64,000 bases of DNA, taken from contig OX465119.1 of the NCBI GenBank assembly GCA_949987565.1, positions 8,798,895 to 8,862,894 on the forward strand. Reading direction: 5' to 3'. Shown here piece after piece: positions 1-10,562 of this stretch. Below the pieces are notes generated by a model that did not search any database, had not been told where the DNA came from, and saw nothing but the letters and a program-made list of their open reading frames with translations. A program made the position numbers and the translations under genes. The DNA is from Luidia sarsii (taxonomy: Eukaryota > Echinodermata > Asteroidea > Paxillosida > Luidiidae). Each line of letters starts with the position of its first letter. Positions within the stretch are counted from its first letter, which is position 1.

Positions 1-21
1 CTAAAAGTTAATACAATAAAT

Positions 22-230
22 ATTGCAAACTGCTTACTGAATAAAATGACCTGCAATACATCAATCTCAAAAGTTAGAGGACCTGACGTTTCGATCCTAG
101 CAGTCTCTTTGCCTTTGAGAAAGGTCCTGCTAGTATCGAAACATCAGGCCCTCTAACATTTGAGATCATGTTATATCTATGAGACTGGCAATATGATTCG
201 TTCTATAATAAGCAGTTCGTTTTGACGTTG
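22..230. repeat. HP-A foldback element, copy 1
   Basis: Two arms face each other: CCTGACGTTTCGATCCTAGC and its inverse GCTAGTATCGAAACATCAGG. Outside them lies TTGCAAACTGCTTACTGA. The same arrangement recurs about a dozen times in the window. Confidence 0.75.
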
Positions 231-257
231 GGTGTTTTTTTTGTTTTCTTCTCAAAG

Positions 258-611
258 GGTGTCTGCCAATCGCGATCCCGACTAACGCCGACCTGGCCCG
301 AGCAGGGGAGGACTTCTACGCTATCGGGGGCAACTTGAGCGTCGCCTGCCGGCCGGGCTACTACCTGTCCGGTCCGGGCACCCTAACCTGCCTCTCGCTG
401 GGCCGCTGGCACGCCCCGCCGCCGTCGTGCGCGCCCGACCTGTGCCCGCGGCCCGACCCGCCGCCAGGCGCCAGCGTCCGCGGGAACCAGTCCCTGGACG
501 CCGGGTACCAGGGAGGCGACTGGCTCCTCTTCGACTGCACCGAGTCATCCAATGGTACGGTTATGCTCACGTGCATGGACGGAGACTGGCAGGCGGACGG
601 AATCTGTCCAG
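258..611 (+). CDS. Gene 1 exon: two sushi/CCP domains
   Basis: The acceptor follows a T-rich tract ending CTCAAAG and the donor is GTACGT. The 118 residues hold two CCP units, each with four Cys and a Trp before the last Cys. First: GCLPIA, VACRPGYY, LTC, GRWHAPPPSC. Second: LCPRPD, FDC, LTC, GDWQADGIC. Both domains share one exon, whereas one domain per exon is more common. Phase 1 at both ends. The NGT in the second domain is a potential N-glycosylation site. Confidence 0.85.
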
Positions 612-3600
612 GTACGTGTATTTCATAGCCTTTATCATTATTGATTCCAGTATAGTCTATAGGCAAAAAGTTAAATTGGGATTTTCCGCAATTGAATTGC
701 TTTTAACTGGTGCCCGCACCGCGGAAAATGCTAGTTGACTATGGCCGTTTACGAAATGAAGGCTTAGGCTCGGGCTCAGGCTTCGGTCAAATTAATATCT
801 TACTCGTTATAATATCTCAAGCATATAAAAACAAGCGTTTTTTATGGTGAATAACCTGTACCTATCAAGCCAAAAAAACTTCTAATTCGGAAACAAACCA
901 CGACCTGGATTTTCAGGTTTTGTCAGACGGAGGCGAAGCCTGAGCCCAAGCCTAAGCCTTCATTTCGAAAAAGGCCTATGGCTGGATAGCTTAGACGGGA
1001 AGAGTGCTGGGTACGCAAAGCCAGAGGTCTCGCGTTCAAATCCCGGTCCGGTCGAAGTTTCCGGCTTGGCCATTTTGTTTTGAATTTGTTCAAAAGTTCC
1101 CGGTCAGTTTGATTTGAATATTGAAAAAGCTCCATCCACTTTGTGTGATCCCTGGGCTGCTGTTAGCTTGGTTTGCTACCATTGCCTGTTTGCTTCTGAA
1201 TAGAAGCGGGTGTGATCCCTATAGACCCGTCTTCGATGACGTCACGGTTTTGTTTATCGGCCATCTTGGATTACACACATGAGCACGTCACCGCCGTTAC
1301 TAAGTAAGCTGTGCATACAAACAACTCTGACAAGAGAAGGTGACGCAACTCGTACACTTTCGCTAAAAAGATGGACGAAATGGTTGTCGCGGGCTATTGG
1401 GTACGGATCTATTCCAGCATTACAGCCGAGAATGTCGAGAGAACTGTAATAAGCCGACCGTGAAGCCGACCGTGCAACATTCGAATTCGCCATGATGACT
1501 AACGTAACGTTAAACGAACACAAACGTGCGAGCGAAAGCGTTAGTGTGTACTCCAAGATGGCGGATCTCGCTGTTTCTAGTAGCAACGTGACGTCAGTAA
1601 GAAGGGTCTATAGAGATATACGGCAGTTAATGGTTGAATTGATCCTGACTGGTGCCCCGCCCCTGAAAAGACTAGTGGACTATTTTGAAGGACACCATCA
1701 GGGCCGGATAGCTCAGATAGTAAGAGCGCTGGTAGGAAAAAACTAGACGACTCGGATTCAAACCGATTCATTCGTATTTTCGTTTTTGAAAATGACTCGG
1801 GAGTCGTATAAATGTCGACGCTTTATTCACCAATATGATTTTACGTATAATATGATACAAAACCTGCTTCTATGACCGAAATAACAAAACGCAATCGATA
1901 CCAAACCGTTAACTATTAGTGACACCCTTTTTTTCTGTAAACATGAACATAAAAGGTTGCAATTTGCTCACTGAACTAAGCGACCACAAATTTACAAATC
2001 AGAGAAAAAATGAAACTTGTCTGATGGTTCAATCCGAGCAGAACCAAACGAATCTCAGAGGCAAACGTGTCGTACTAGGATCGAAACATCGCCTCACTGT
2101 TTTTTCCTCGCATCTTCGTTAGACATCTCGCTCAAAAAAACAGCAGCCCGACCTATAGGCCTACCTGTATTTTTGTTTTGGCAGCAGGCGATCGGTCCAA
2201 GCAGTTGCCACGCAGTGTTCTATTTCACATCGAGTCGAGCAAACCCTTGTTGAAGTACATTTGCCTCGACGTAAAATCATGCAGTCATAATTATTATCCA
2301 TAACGCAATACGGTACCAGCAGTTATACAGATTCGAATCCACCACACAAACATGACCACCTCGCTGGTCAAGTAGCCTATGCTCGTTTGTATTGCAGGAA
2401 TCAGGGTTCGAGCTTCCTGTATATTTTCAGCAGGCAATCGGGTAAATGGAAAAACACTCCACACAGTGTTTAATTGAACGTCGCGTATAGCAATCCAAAC
2501 ACTTGATGTAAGTTCATTATCCTTGACGCAAAATCGTATTACGCGTATAGGAGAAATATTCAGCAGCAGGCCTATATAGCCAGGATTTGGGTTTGCTCCG
2601 TAAACGTTAAAATCTGCAAAGATTTTGCCATGAAATGATTAATCTGATTCGATTCGATTTGATTCCATTCGATTGGCTTCGATTCTATTCCACTCCATTT
2701 TAATCTATTCCATTGCCTTTTATTCCATTTGATTCCATTCAATTCAATTCAAAATTAAACAAACAAAGGAAAGAATAAATGGGAACTTTTGATTAAAAAA
2801 ATGGAAAAATTAAATTGCCAATTGGAGCAAATCAAAATAAAGTAAACAAATTACCGAACAACTATAAAAATCAAAGACATTCGAGAACTAATTGTTGTGC
2901 AACCGAAAAAGACAAAAATGAATAAACATGAAACAAACAAACATGGGTCCATTTTCCCGCAGATCTGGACTTTTTTGAGATGTCCAAGGACAAATAAAAC
3001 TAGTATAGGGCCAAGAGTGATGAAAACAATATTGATGCAAACAATATACATACACAAAATATAGATATAACAATAATAAAGATAAAACAAAAATATAGAT
3101 ATAACAAAAATATAGATATTACATCAATGTAGATATAAAAATATAGATTTGACAATAATAAAGATATAACAAAAATATAGATATAACAAAAATATAGATA
3201 TAACAAAAATATAGATATAACAAAAATATAGACGATTTAAAAAAAAAATATAGACGATTTATAACAAATAAAATATAGATATAACAAAACCTCTGAAGGG
3301 TTTTCTGAATGGTTTCTCCCTTTCTTGGGTGACGGTCTGACAAGACCTCTCAGGAAAGCTGGAACATACGAGCATCCGAGGTATAAAACAGATTTAAATG
3401 CCAATTATATGAACTATGTTTTAGGTGCTCAACTTTTCATCGAGTAATTGATATGCCAAGATATTCACAGCGGTGTTAACATTGCGGTTAACATTGCATT
3501 AATCTTGTCTTGCATGCAGAGCTAGCAACGACAGTGCCACCAACCAACGCAGTAACGACAGGAGTCACAGTAGGTGAGCGAACTAAAACTAACGCCCCCT

Positions 3601-6600
3601 CAAAAACAAATCCCGATTGGCACTACTTGAGTGATTTATTTAAAGGTAGGGTAGAATCTCTTCCATACTTTGTCCAACACCACCTAGGCCTATACATGGA
3701 AAATACCTTTGCTTAAGTTCTAACTGAATCTGTCAACCGTGTCATGTGAAAATCGTGGAAACGAAATCAAATGCTAATTTTTTTTCAGGTATTTATAAAA
3801 AGGAACTCTCTCCATGGAGCCATCGGTGAAGTAATTTTTGCATGGCGCGAGTGTGCAGCTGCTCAACGTCAATACGCTCTTCAAAGTCAACATGCTCCCC
3901 TAGCTGCCTAAGAAATTGTCGGACTATGCTGACCAAGCGCGATCGCTGTGTGCGGCACGGGTACTGCCTGACCAAAGTATTGGAGGACTAGGGAGCACTT
4001 CTTTGCGGTTTGGCCATTCGGTTGCTGCGTGTGTGGTATTTCGGGTCGCTGTGGGCTATTGAGCAGGGCAAACCATGGAGGAATAAAGGCCTCCATGGGC
4101 AAACCAAGGCCTATCGTCGGTACAATCTTATTCCTTATTCGATAAGTATTATGTAGTGCCTAGAGTGCATCATTTTGTTTCTATAAATCAACGGCTATTT
4201 CCTGGCAGCCACATATCACTGAGCGCAGCCAATGCCGGCAAAGGTTAGGCCTTGGCGGGCAAAGATACTTCTACAAATGTAGACAATAATGCAATAGTCG
4301 TCGTTTTTTTCTCATTATTATTTATTATTCATTTCCTTATTCAGGGTGCGTGGGAGTTATGGTTTTTTTTAACGAAATTAATGATGGAAATTACATGATC
4401 GCACGCCTCTATGAACGTCATCAACGTAAGCTACAGGAAATTGACTCCCTCGGCTTTCAGCAGCCTCCATCATTTAAGTAAATGAATGAACTTTGAATTG
4501 CAAATCATATTGGGTCGATGACATTAAACAGACAAAAAAGACAAACAATGTTTATGTCCTGTGATTTATAAAGGTATGGCTGATCTTTACTCAAACGAGG
4601 TCCAAAGCTTTCTCTCTCGTTTTCCGTGTCATCACGTTTCATGAAAAACACCTTTTTTTGGCGAATCTTATGGCGAATCTAGCTCCAAATAAATCTACTT
4701 CCGCTCGTTAAAAACCGCGATGGAACGTACAAAAAGTGATTTGGGATAATTATTTCATTTTTCAATCACAGACACAACGCGTGGCACAACAAGGCCACCG
4801 TCAAATCACACAGGCCCTGAAATCAACCCGACGTCTCCAACTCAAGGTGAGCAGTGTGCTACAGTGTCGGGCATCCTTAATTTGCACTTTCCGACCATTC
4901 TTCCATAATTTTGCCCCCCATACTTCCTGTCAGAATGTTTGGGGTCGTGATAAACAAAGCGCCACTTGATTTTAATGAGTATACGAAAAGTGATTTAGAA
5001 AATAATGATGTCCATATGGAATGAGCACAATATCTGCAAGCTGGCAAAAGTCCGAGTCCGCCCCGGAAGTGACGTCAGGGTTACTTAGACCGCTACCACG
5101 CCTCTTCGATTGACCACGAGGAGGAGCGATTAAACTTTTCTAAAAGTGCTTTAGGGTTTAACGTTGTTTTAATCCCTCACAGACCCAACGGGTGGCACTT
5201 CGAGGCCACAGTCAAACCACACAGTTCCTGAAGTGAACTCAACGTCTCAGACTCAAGGTGACTGCTGTGTTTCAGTGCCAGCGATCCTTCATTCGCACTT
5301 TCCCGCCTTTTTCTTCAAAAACTGTGCCCCCGCACTCCCGGTCAGGCAGTTTTGTGGTCGTGATACAGAAAGTGCGTATTTTGAATTGGTTGAGGCCTGA
5401 TGTTGACTTGGACAAACTCACAGTACATTATCTGGAATCTGTGGAGGAGTGATGGAATATTCTAGAAAATAATCATTTGGTTTTTTTTCCCTCACAGACA
5501 CAATGGATGGCACTTCAAGGCCACCGTCAAACCAGACAGCTCCTGAAATAAACTCAACGTTTCCAACTGAAGGTGAGCGGTGCGTTCTCCACGCACCCGG
5601 CCTGATACAAATAAGTCTAGTCAACCAAACAACAAGTATTCCTCAAAAATTAGGGGGTCTGACGTTCCGATCCTAGGAGGACCTTTGAGACCGGTCCTGC
5701 TAGAATCGGAACGTCGGGCCCTCTAACTTTTTAGATTTATGTATTGCAGGTCATTAGTCAGTGAGCAGTTTCTAGCATTTTTATGAAAACGTTCATAAGT
5801 ATGGGCAAATTTCTTTTTGAAAAATGGCACATTATTTTGACTAGACTAGGACGTAAACCCTAACCTGTGACCTACCGTACTACTGGCTATACGGTAGCCA
5901 CGGGTCTCGGGTGAACCCCAGCTAGTCCTATTCCGTGTTGTTGTCTGTTTTGTTAACTGTCATGAAAATTCCCTGTAAGTTTTCCTTTACTCTATTTCGT
6001 TGACAATTTTCTGCTTTATAATTCGCTGGTTTCTCTGTTTTGCTTATTCATGCAATTGAATGCAAATGCAATTGAGTCGGTCATTTTCTTCCGAAATTAA
6101 ATTACGATAAGGAATGGTTCCATTGGGGTCCCTTGACAAGCAATTACCATTATGGTTAACAAAATACGCGAAATAATTAGGGTCATTACATTATACTGAA
6201 CGCCGACACCTGCAGTGCATTATCGTTATTAGTTATTTATTAAGTGAAATAGCATATTATAATACTAAGTAGGAATATACCATCAACTTACTAGTCAATT
6301 AACCCATACAAGCAAGCTGCCTTCATTAATTTTAAATGAACCCCTTTGAGTGAACGCTCCCTAGCGACGGAAAGGCGTAAACGCCACAATCGATGTCGTT
6401 CTCAACGTTACATATACACCGTGGATGAAAACTCATCGTGTGCGGCGACTTGAGCTACGTGCTGAGCCAAAAAATAGCAACTGGCCAATAAAAGCTGCAC
6501 GCTCTGTTCACGTGATGGCTTCCATTTTTTTTTTTTTTGCTCAGCAGAGAACTCGAGTCGCCGAACACGATGAGTGTTCATCCACGAGAGGCGAAAAACA

Positions 6601-9600
6601 TCAAACAGGATAGATATTGGTCTCACGGCCTCTTGAGGCAGAAATCTCACTAAAAGTTCAGCGCACACGAGAGCTACGTGCTGAGCTAACGACCTCGAGA
6701 GATTTTTTGTTCAGCGGATAGCTCTCGTGATGAGCGGCGGCCTTTAGGCATAGGCTTCGGTCTCTTGCCCGTTATAATGTCATGGGCACCTAGAACCAAT
6801 CGTTGGCCTCACGTTTCTAGGTGAATATTCTAGTTCCGGCATTCATGAGTCCCTCTCTATCTCCTTCTCTCTCTCGGGCCCTTAACCTTGAGTGGCTTCT
6901 CAGCCTTGTTTTGGGGCTATTTTGCATTAAAACAGATTTAAAGCCAATATGCCTTCAAATTCGGCGACAAACCACCTGTGTTTTGCAGGCGAGAGACGAA
7001 GTCGCAAGGCGAGTTCTCAAGAAACCCAGTGTGAAAAACTGAAAGCACAAGTACCGTATACACGGGAACGGACTCATTTCTTTTGCTCTTTAAGTGCACG
7101 CCGTGATATCTCTGTTACGGAGTCCTGGAATTGTCATTCGACTCGCTGAGATACCGATCACTCTGGAGGTGGCGACTTCATAGATAAAGGGCAATAATAA
7201 TATAATGATAGGGCCTAATAATATAAATGTCGATGAGGTACCATTATCTCGGTAAGTTCCGATAATCCTAAAATTAAACGAGATTTCGAGGTTTGATTGG
7301 GATTCTATCGAGTGATCGATAAAAACGAGGGATCACGTGAGTTGGTAATTAGCATTTGCCATTTAGGCCAATAGAGTCCGTTGCAACACGCAACAGATAT
7401 TTTTAAACATCTAGCTTATGAAGCTGATTTTTCTGAGATGCTGTAAGCAAATTGTCTGAAAACTGAAGTATGCCAATGACCGCCTTAATTATGGGCATCT
7501 GAATTCTTCGAAATTTGAGGTGCTGGGACCAGGTACAATCTCTCATGTTGTCCCATATTAGTTTATTAACCTTTGTTGGCACCACATTCTCACAATAAGC
7601 CGGCTTGTCATAAGCCTCACATAATTATATCCTTTAATGTTTCGTCTTGGAACATATCCCGCAGGATAGAATTGACAATAGATGCTAACTGGGGGTGTAT
7701 TGCGTCTGAAGTTTTTTCCTCCAGCTGGAAATTTTGAGCTATGTCTGATAACGTATCTCACGTGGTCTCGAGGTTAAATTCGAGAACGAGGTAGAATCAT
7801 TATTTGAATGCTTCCACGGTTGAGGCACAAAGTGGGAAATTTGGTGGAGACACCGTGTATTAAAGTCATCTCTTTCGGGATTAAGTATGGGTCAGAAAAG
7901 AGCCCGTAACTCAACGTTTCGGGCAGTGTACACTCTGCCCGTTGTCAGGAGACCAGTCCAATGGCACCTACTGAGCTCCGTACTTGAGAATTGCTCTATA
8001 AGTTACCAAGGATGATGATTTTAGTGTTATTTTTATTTATTTTTTCAGAGAATACGACATTAGACGTAACTGAACTGGAGACATGGACAGGTGTTAGTAC
8101 ATCGCCCACTGCACGGAGCACGACCCCAGTTACGCCCGAGACAAGCACCCGACCTTTTACTAGTAAGTAGGCCATGCAAATTCAGCTGTTGGATGCTCGA
8201 CGTGTTCCAGATTGCATTACAACAATCGCCTTGTATAAGGTCTCTCATGTTAGTGGGCCGCACAATTATTTACGTGCTTCTCTGTGGCTACATGCATCCT
8301 CAGCATCCTCCTACTGCACGCATGTTGTCGTACATAGCTGATACAAGGGGCAATGCCTTCTTATTCTTACAGTGAATAATGACAACATGACAGACGAATC
8401 CACACAGCAATTGATTAACTTATTAGTGGAATTCTTTCTGGTTTAATTTGTCCAGGGGTCGGTTTCACCTAACCCTAACTTACGATTAATCGCAAGGCGA
8501 TGAGCAATGCACAGAAACCATACGGTCCAACACAACTTACGATGGGTTATCCTTCGTAAGTTGAGTTGCGATTCATCTTTATGCTTTTTGAAATCCAGCC
8601 CTGTTCATTCACTCAATACATCATCACACTTCATTTCACTTTTTCCATTGGAACAGTCACATTATTATTTTGAAGAATAACGCCATATAATGCAACGATG
8701 AGACTAGAAACCACAAAATAACCTGTGGACTTTCTGATCGAATGGAATTCTGGTGTTTTGTATCCATCGTGTTCTCAGACCCGCTCAATTTGTCGTGGCT
8801 TATTCTCATCGTGGGCACAGCGATGTGTACGTTCCTTCTCGTCATCTTTCTTGCTGTGCTGGTTGTCTTCAGAAGGTACGCATTACAAAGTCACACTCTA
8901 GGCCGGGAAGAAACAAATAATTAAAATGTGTAATTCAAAGGGACAGTGAAAGGTAGCTGAGGCCTAGAAAGAGGGAGAGTGGGAGAGGGGGAGAGACGGC
9001 CAGAGAGAGGGGGAAGGGGGAGAGACAAGAAGGGGAGAGATATTGGGAGAGACGGGGGGAGAAAAGGGGAAGGGGAGAGAAAGGGAGAGAGACAAGGGGA
9101 AAACGGAGAGAGGTGAGACAGAGAGGGAAGATGAAGAGTGAGAGGGGAGAGAGAGGAAGGAGGAGACGGCGAGAGAGAGGTGGAAGGGGAGAAAGAGGTG
9201 GAGGGGGAGAGAGAGGGAGAGAGACAATGGGGAAAACGGAGGGAGAGTAGACAGGGAGGGAAGATGGAGAGTGAGAGGGGAGGAAGGAAGGGAGAGACAG
9301 ACTGACACAGAGACAGGGAAACAGACACTAATGCAGACAAGCAGACAGATAGAGAGGGAGCATCGAAAAACGGAAAACGAGAAAGAGTAAGAGGAGACTG
9401 AGTGAGATTACAGAGAAGGGGAGAGACAGAGAGAGGAGAAGGGGAGGACTGAGAGACGGGGAGAGAACAGGAAGAGTGTGAATGAGAGGAAAGAGACAGG
9501 CAGAGAGACACTATAGAGACGGGGAAACAGACAATAACACAGACAAGCAGACGGATACACTTATGGAACATCGGTGCCATTAGGATCCATCTGACTAAGG

Positions 9601-10562
9601 GTAACAGGTGGAGAGAAGGTTAGACAGGTAGACAGAGAGACACACAGGAAGAGAGAAAAAAGAGTTGGAAAGAGGGAGACAGACAGACACAATGGTAGAC
9701 TAACTTAAATAGAACAGTGAATGACTGTTTGCTATAGAATAAATTATAGGCCTATACACTATGAACATCTAAACCGTGAAAAAGGGTGCAAATGTAATTT
9801 TGCCGTGAAACTAAAAGGTCACTGTGATTACCATAGATGTACTGTATGGTGTCCTTGTACCTGTCACTCCCAGATACTTCTAAATTGCCTCTAGCCATTT
9901 ACCACCAGGAATGTGGCCTTGGGAAACACTGGTTAAAACACCGTGAAAATGACTTGGCTAACTGTGTGCCATGAAATAGGGGTGAAAACACGGTGAATTT
10001 TCTTTTCACGGGTATGGCATTTTCACCCCATTTTCACGGTTTAGATGTTCATAGTGATATTCGTTTTGTGTTTTATCCTTTCGGCAGAAAATCGAAGCGC
10101 AATGAGACGCCAATCAACTTCGAGAACGAGCTGCGCATGCCCCGTGTGGAGGACATGTCCCGGATGAACCACGCCTACGAAGAGACGGAGCGGCTCGGTC
10201 CCAACGGAAGCCGCCACGACCTCGACCCGCCCTTCCGCATCAGCGCCCTCTACTCACAGAAGGAGGTCACAGTGGACAACGGCAACGGGTACGCGCACGC
10301 GCACGCGGTACCGAAGCCACCCGGGTCACCACACAACTACGCCGCCGCAGGCCGCCGCAGGCCGCCGTCGCCGGGCGGCAAGGGGAACGGGCACGTGGCG
10401 CCCTCTCGCGTCCACTACATGAAGAGGAACGGCGCGGCCGGCGGCGGGGACGAGACGCCCCGCGGCATGATGGTGGTGCAGCTGCCGGCGTCCGCGCTGC
10501 CCGAGCCAGACTACTCGGCGTCCCCGAGAGAGTCGTACGTCGAGGTGGTCACCAGACTCTGA
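258..10562 (+). CDS. Gene 1: sushi-domain type I transmembrane protein (3' part, 8 exons)
   Basis: Probably a cell-surface adhesion or complement-like receptor; the specific family is not recognised. Joined exons are 258-611, 3520-3573, 4772-4846, 5183-5257, 5498-5572, 8049-8162, 8779-8875 and 10088-10562. All have AG/GT borders and matching phases, giving 438 residues plus stop. Order: two CCP/sushi domains (residues 1-118), Thr/Ser/Pro-rich O-glycosylation-type stalk (about 119-250), one hydrophobic helix (about 252-276), a basic RRKSKR stop-transfer, and a tail of about 155 residues ending VTRL. Introns are phase 1 throughout the ectodomain, as is usual for shuffled extracellular modules, and phase 2 after the membrane exon. 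The start codon, signal peptide and any further sushi domains lie upstream of the window. The role as a receptor with a PDZ-anchored tail is inference. Confidence 0.8.
685..1140 (+). repeat. SINE-T copy 1 (tRNA-derived), with a nested MITE
   Basis: Shows the leader ACTGGTGCCCGCACC and AGTTGACTAT, then after the nested MITE the tRNA-like GGCTGGATAGCTTAGACGGG (box A) and GCGTTCAAATCCCGGTCC (box B), followed by TTTTGTTTTG. The box A and B words show a Pol III tRNA ancestry. It is a SINE, not a tRNA gene: no cloverleaf 3' half or acceptor stem pairs. Confidence 0.7.
746..975. mobile_element. MITE E-prime nested in SINE-T copy 1
   Basis: The termini are inverted: TTTACGAAATGAAGGCTTAG at the left and CCTAAGCCTTCATTTCG at the right. 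The 7-bp direct repeat CTATGGC flanks it (739-745 and 976-982). Other copies or parts are at 6745-6990, 49553-49800 and 63553-63665. Confidence 0.6.
1141..1790 (+). repeat. SINE-T copy 2, with a nested MITE
   Basis: The leader CACTTTGTGTGATCCCTGGG also starts the copy at 52605. It continues after the nested MITE with CTGACTGGTGCCCCGCCC, GGCCGGATAGCTCAGATAG and TAAGAGCGCTGGT (box A), then a degraded box B CGGATTCAAACCG. Confidence 0.65.
1224..1608. mobile_element. MITE H nested in SINE-T copy 2
   Basis: The inverted ends GACCCGTCTT...GACGTCAC and GTGACGTC...AAGAAGGGTC extend inward to CCATCTTGG / CCAAGATGG. TATA borders both sides (1220-1223 and 1609-1612), so the target duplication is TA or TATA. 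Confidence 0.65.
2640..2765. repeat. Simple repeat, GATTCCATTC-like
   Basis: A degenerate pentamer/decamer tract of GATTC, CATTC and TATTCC words in intron 1 of gene 1. Nothing else is recognised from 1800 to 3050. Confidence 0.7.
3055..3300. repeat. 17-bp AT-rich minisatellite
   Basis: Repeats of AAAAATATAGATATAAC, slightly degenerate, about 14 units, inside the first intron of gene 1. Confidence 0.85.
3520..3573 (+). CDS. Gene 1 exon: Thr-rich stalk segment
   Basis: A 54-bp exon after TTGCATGCAG with donor GTGAGC, phase 1-1. It encodes an 18-residue Thr/Val/Pro-rich stretch (ELATTVPPTNAVTTGVTV) that fits a mucin-like stalk. It is supported by exact phase agreement with the sushi exon and the following stalk exons. 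Confidence 0.65.
4772..4846 (+). CDS. Gene 1 stalk exon, tandem copy 1 of 3
   Basis: A 75-bp phase 1-1 exon between TTCAATCACAG and GTGAGC. It encodes a Thr/Pro/Ser segment beginning DTTRGTTRPPSNHTGPE. The same 25-residue cassette recurs at 5183-5257 and 5498-5572 with identical length, phase and splice signals, so the three are duplicated exons. NHT is a potential N-glycosylation site kept in copies 1 and 2 (NQT in copy 3). Confidence 0.7.
5183..5257 (+). CDS. Gene 1 stalk exon, tandem copy 2 of 3
   Basis: 75 bp, phase 1-1, acceptor TCCCTCACAG, donor GTGACT (weaker than the other two copies). It encodes DPTGGTSRPQSNHTVPE and so on. Its flanking intron sequence (CAGTGCCAGCGATCC) also matches the copy 1 flank, so a block of exon plus intron was duplicated. 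Confidence 0.65.
5498..5572 (+). CDS. Gene 1 stalk exon, tandem copy 3 of 3
   Basis: 75 bp, phase 1-1, acceptor TTTTCCCTCACAG, donor GTGAGC. It encodes DTMDGTSRPPSNQTAPE and so on. There is no stop or frameshift, so all three copies could be included in one transcript or alternatively spliced without changing frame. Confidence 0.7.
5640..5790. repeat. HP-A foldback, copy 2
   Basis: Arms CTGACGTTCCGATCCTAGGA and TCCTGCTAGAATCGGAACGT, then TATTGCAGGTCATTAGTCAG and GAGCAGTTT, the outer part of the family. Confidence 0.75.
6418..6745. repeat. Foldback elements (family D and a second hairpin)
   Basis: CGTGGATGAAAACTCATCGT faces ACGATGAGTGTTCATCCACG (about 6420-6455 and 6550-6590). Next to it lies a half copy of family D (GATATTGGTCTCACGGCCTC, CTACGTGCTGAGCTAACG), whose complete copy is at 36326-36618. 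It may be one D element with another nested in it. Confidence 0.6.
6990..8048. other. Intron 5 remainder of gene 1
   Basis: No exon is supported between the third stalk copy and 8049. The only feature seen is a degraded family B repeat at about 7840-7960 (CCCGTAACTCAACGTTTCGG, CTGCCCGTTGTCAGGAGACC). Confidence 0.5.
8049..8162 (+). CDS. Gene 1 exon: juxtamembrane Thr/Ser-rich stalk
   Basis: A 114-bp phase 1-1 exon after TTATTTTTTCAG with donor GTAAGT. It encodes an NTTLDVTELETWTGVS run followed by a Thr/Pro-rich stretch (TARSTTPVTPETSTRPFT). This is a typical densely O-glycosylated membrane-proximal stalk. Confidence 0.7.
8779..8875 (+). CDS. Gene 1 exon: transmembrane helix
   Basis: A 97-bp exon after ATCGTGTTCTCAG with donor GTACGC. 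It encodes about 24 hydrophobic residues (starting WLILIVGTAMCTFLLVIFLA) ended by Arg-Arg. The exon exits in phase 2, the only phase change in the visible gene, at the border between the membrane segment and the cytoplasmic tail. Confidence 0.85.
8940..9720. repeat. Polypurine GAGAGG-rich tract
   Basis: About 0.7 kb of nearly pure purine on the + strand (GAGAGAGGG units) in the last intron of gene 1. Long apparent open frames on the other strand (Ser/Leu/Pro) come only from composition. Confidence 0.9.
9761..10054. mobile_element. MITE-C copy 1 (internally deleted)
   Basis: Begins CTATGAACATCTAAACCGTG and ends with the inverse CACGGTTTAGATGTTCATAG. Between them are TGGTGTCCTTGTACCTGTC and GCCATTTACCACCAGGAATG, shared with the copies in RGS22. 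Its right end is 33 bp from the acceptor of the last coding exon. Confidence 0.8.
10088..10562 (+). CDS. Gene 1 last coding exon: cytoplasmic tail with C-terminal PDZ ligand
   Basis: The acceptor TTTCGGCAG joins in phase 2 to the membrane exon and continues KSKRNETPINFENELRMP for 157 residues to TGA. The tail is hydrophilic, with a conserved-looking membrane-proximal part (NFENEL..., HAYEETERLG), a low-complexity Ala/His/Gly/Arg/Pro middle (GC-rich, about 10280-10400) and a C terminus SYVEVVTRL. The last residues fit a class I PDZ ligand (Thr at -2, Leu at 0). Tyrosines in YEET, YSQ and YVEV contexts could be phosphorylated; that is inference. No AATAAA occurs close after the stop; the first I see is near 12366. 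Confidence 0.85.

Larger units (their letters stand above)
4740..5625 (+). repeat. Tandem duplication of exon-plus-intron block (3 copies)
   Basis: Exons at 4772, 5183 and 5498 and part of the following intron recur with spacings of 411 and 315 bp. Downstream flanks of copies 1 and 2 share GTGTCGGGCATCC / GTGCCAGCGATCC and the word TTTGCACTTTCC / TTCGCACTTTCC. Confidence 0.75.

Noticed and set aside
980..1060. tRNA-like sequence with box A and box B words (also 1700, 29690, 52810)
   Set aside because: No paired acceptor stem or full cloverleaf, and many dispersed copies with a shared leader: SINEs, not tRNA genes.
1492..1746. 84-codon + frame starting MMTNVTLNEHKRASE
   Set aside because: Runs through MITE H into the SINE-T body, so it is a repeat-derived open frame.
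8921..9580. 219-codon minus-strand Ser/Leu/Pro frame
   Set aside because: Derived from the GAGAGG purine tract in an intron.
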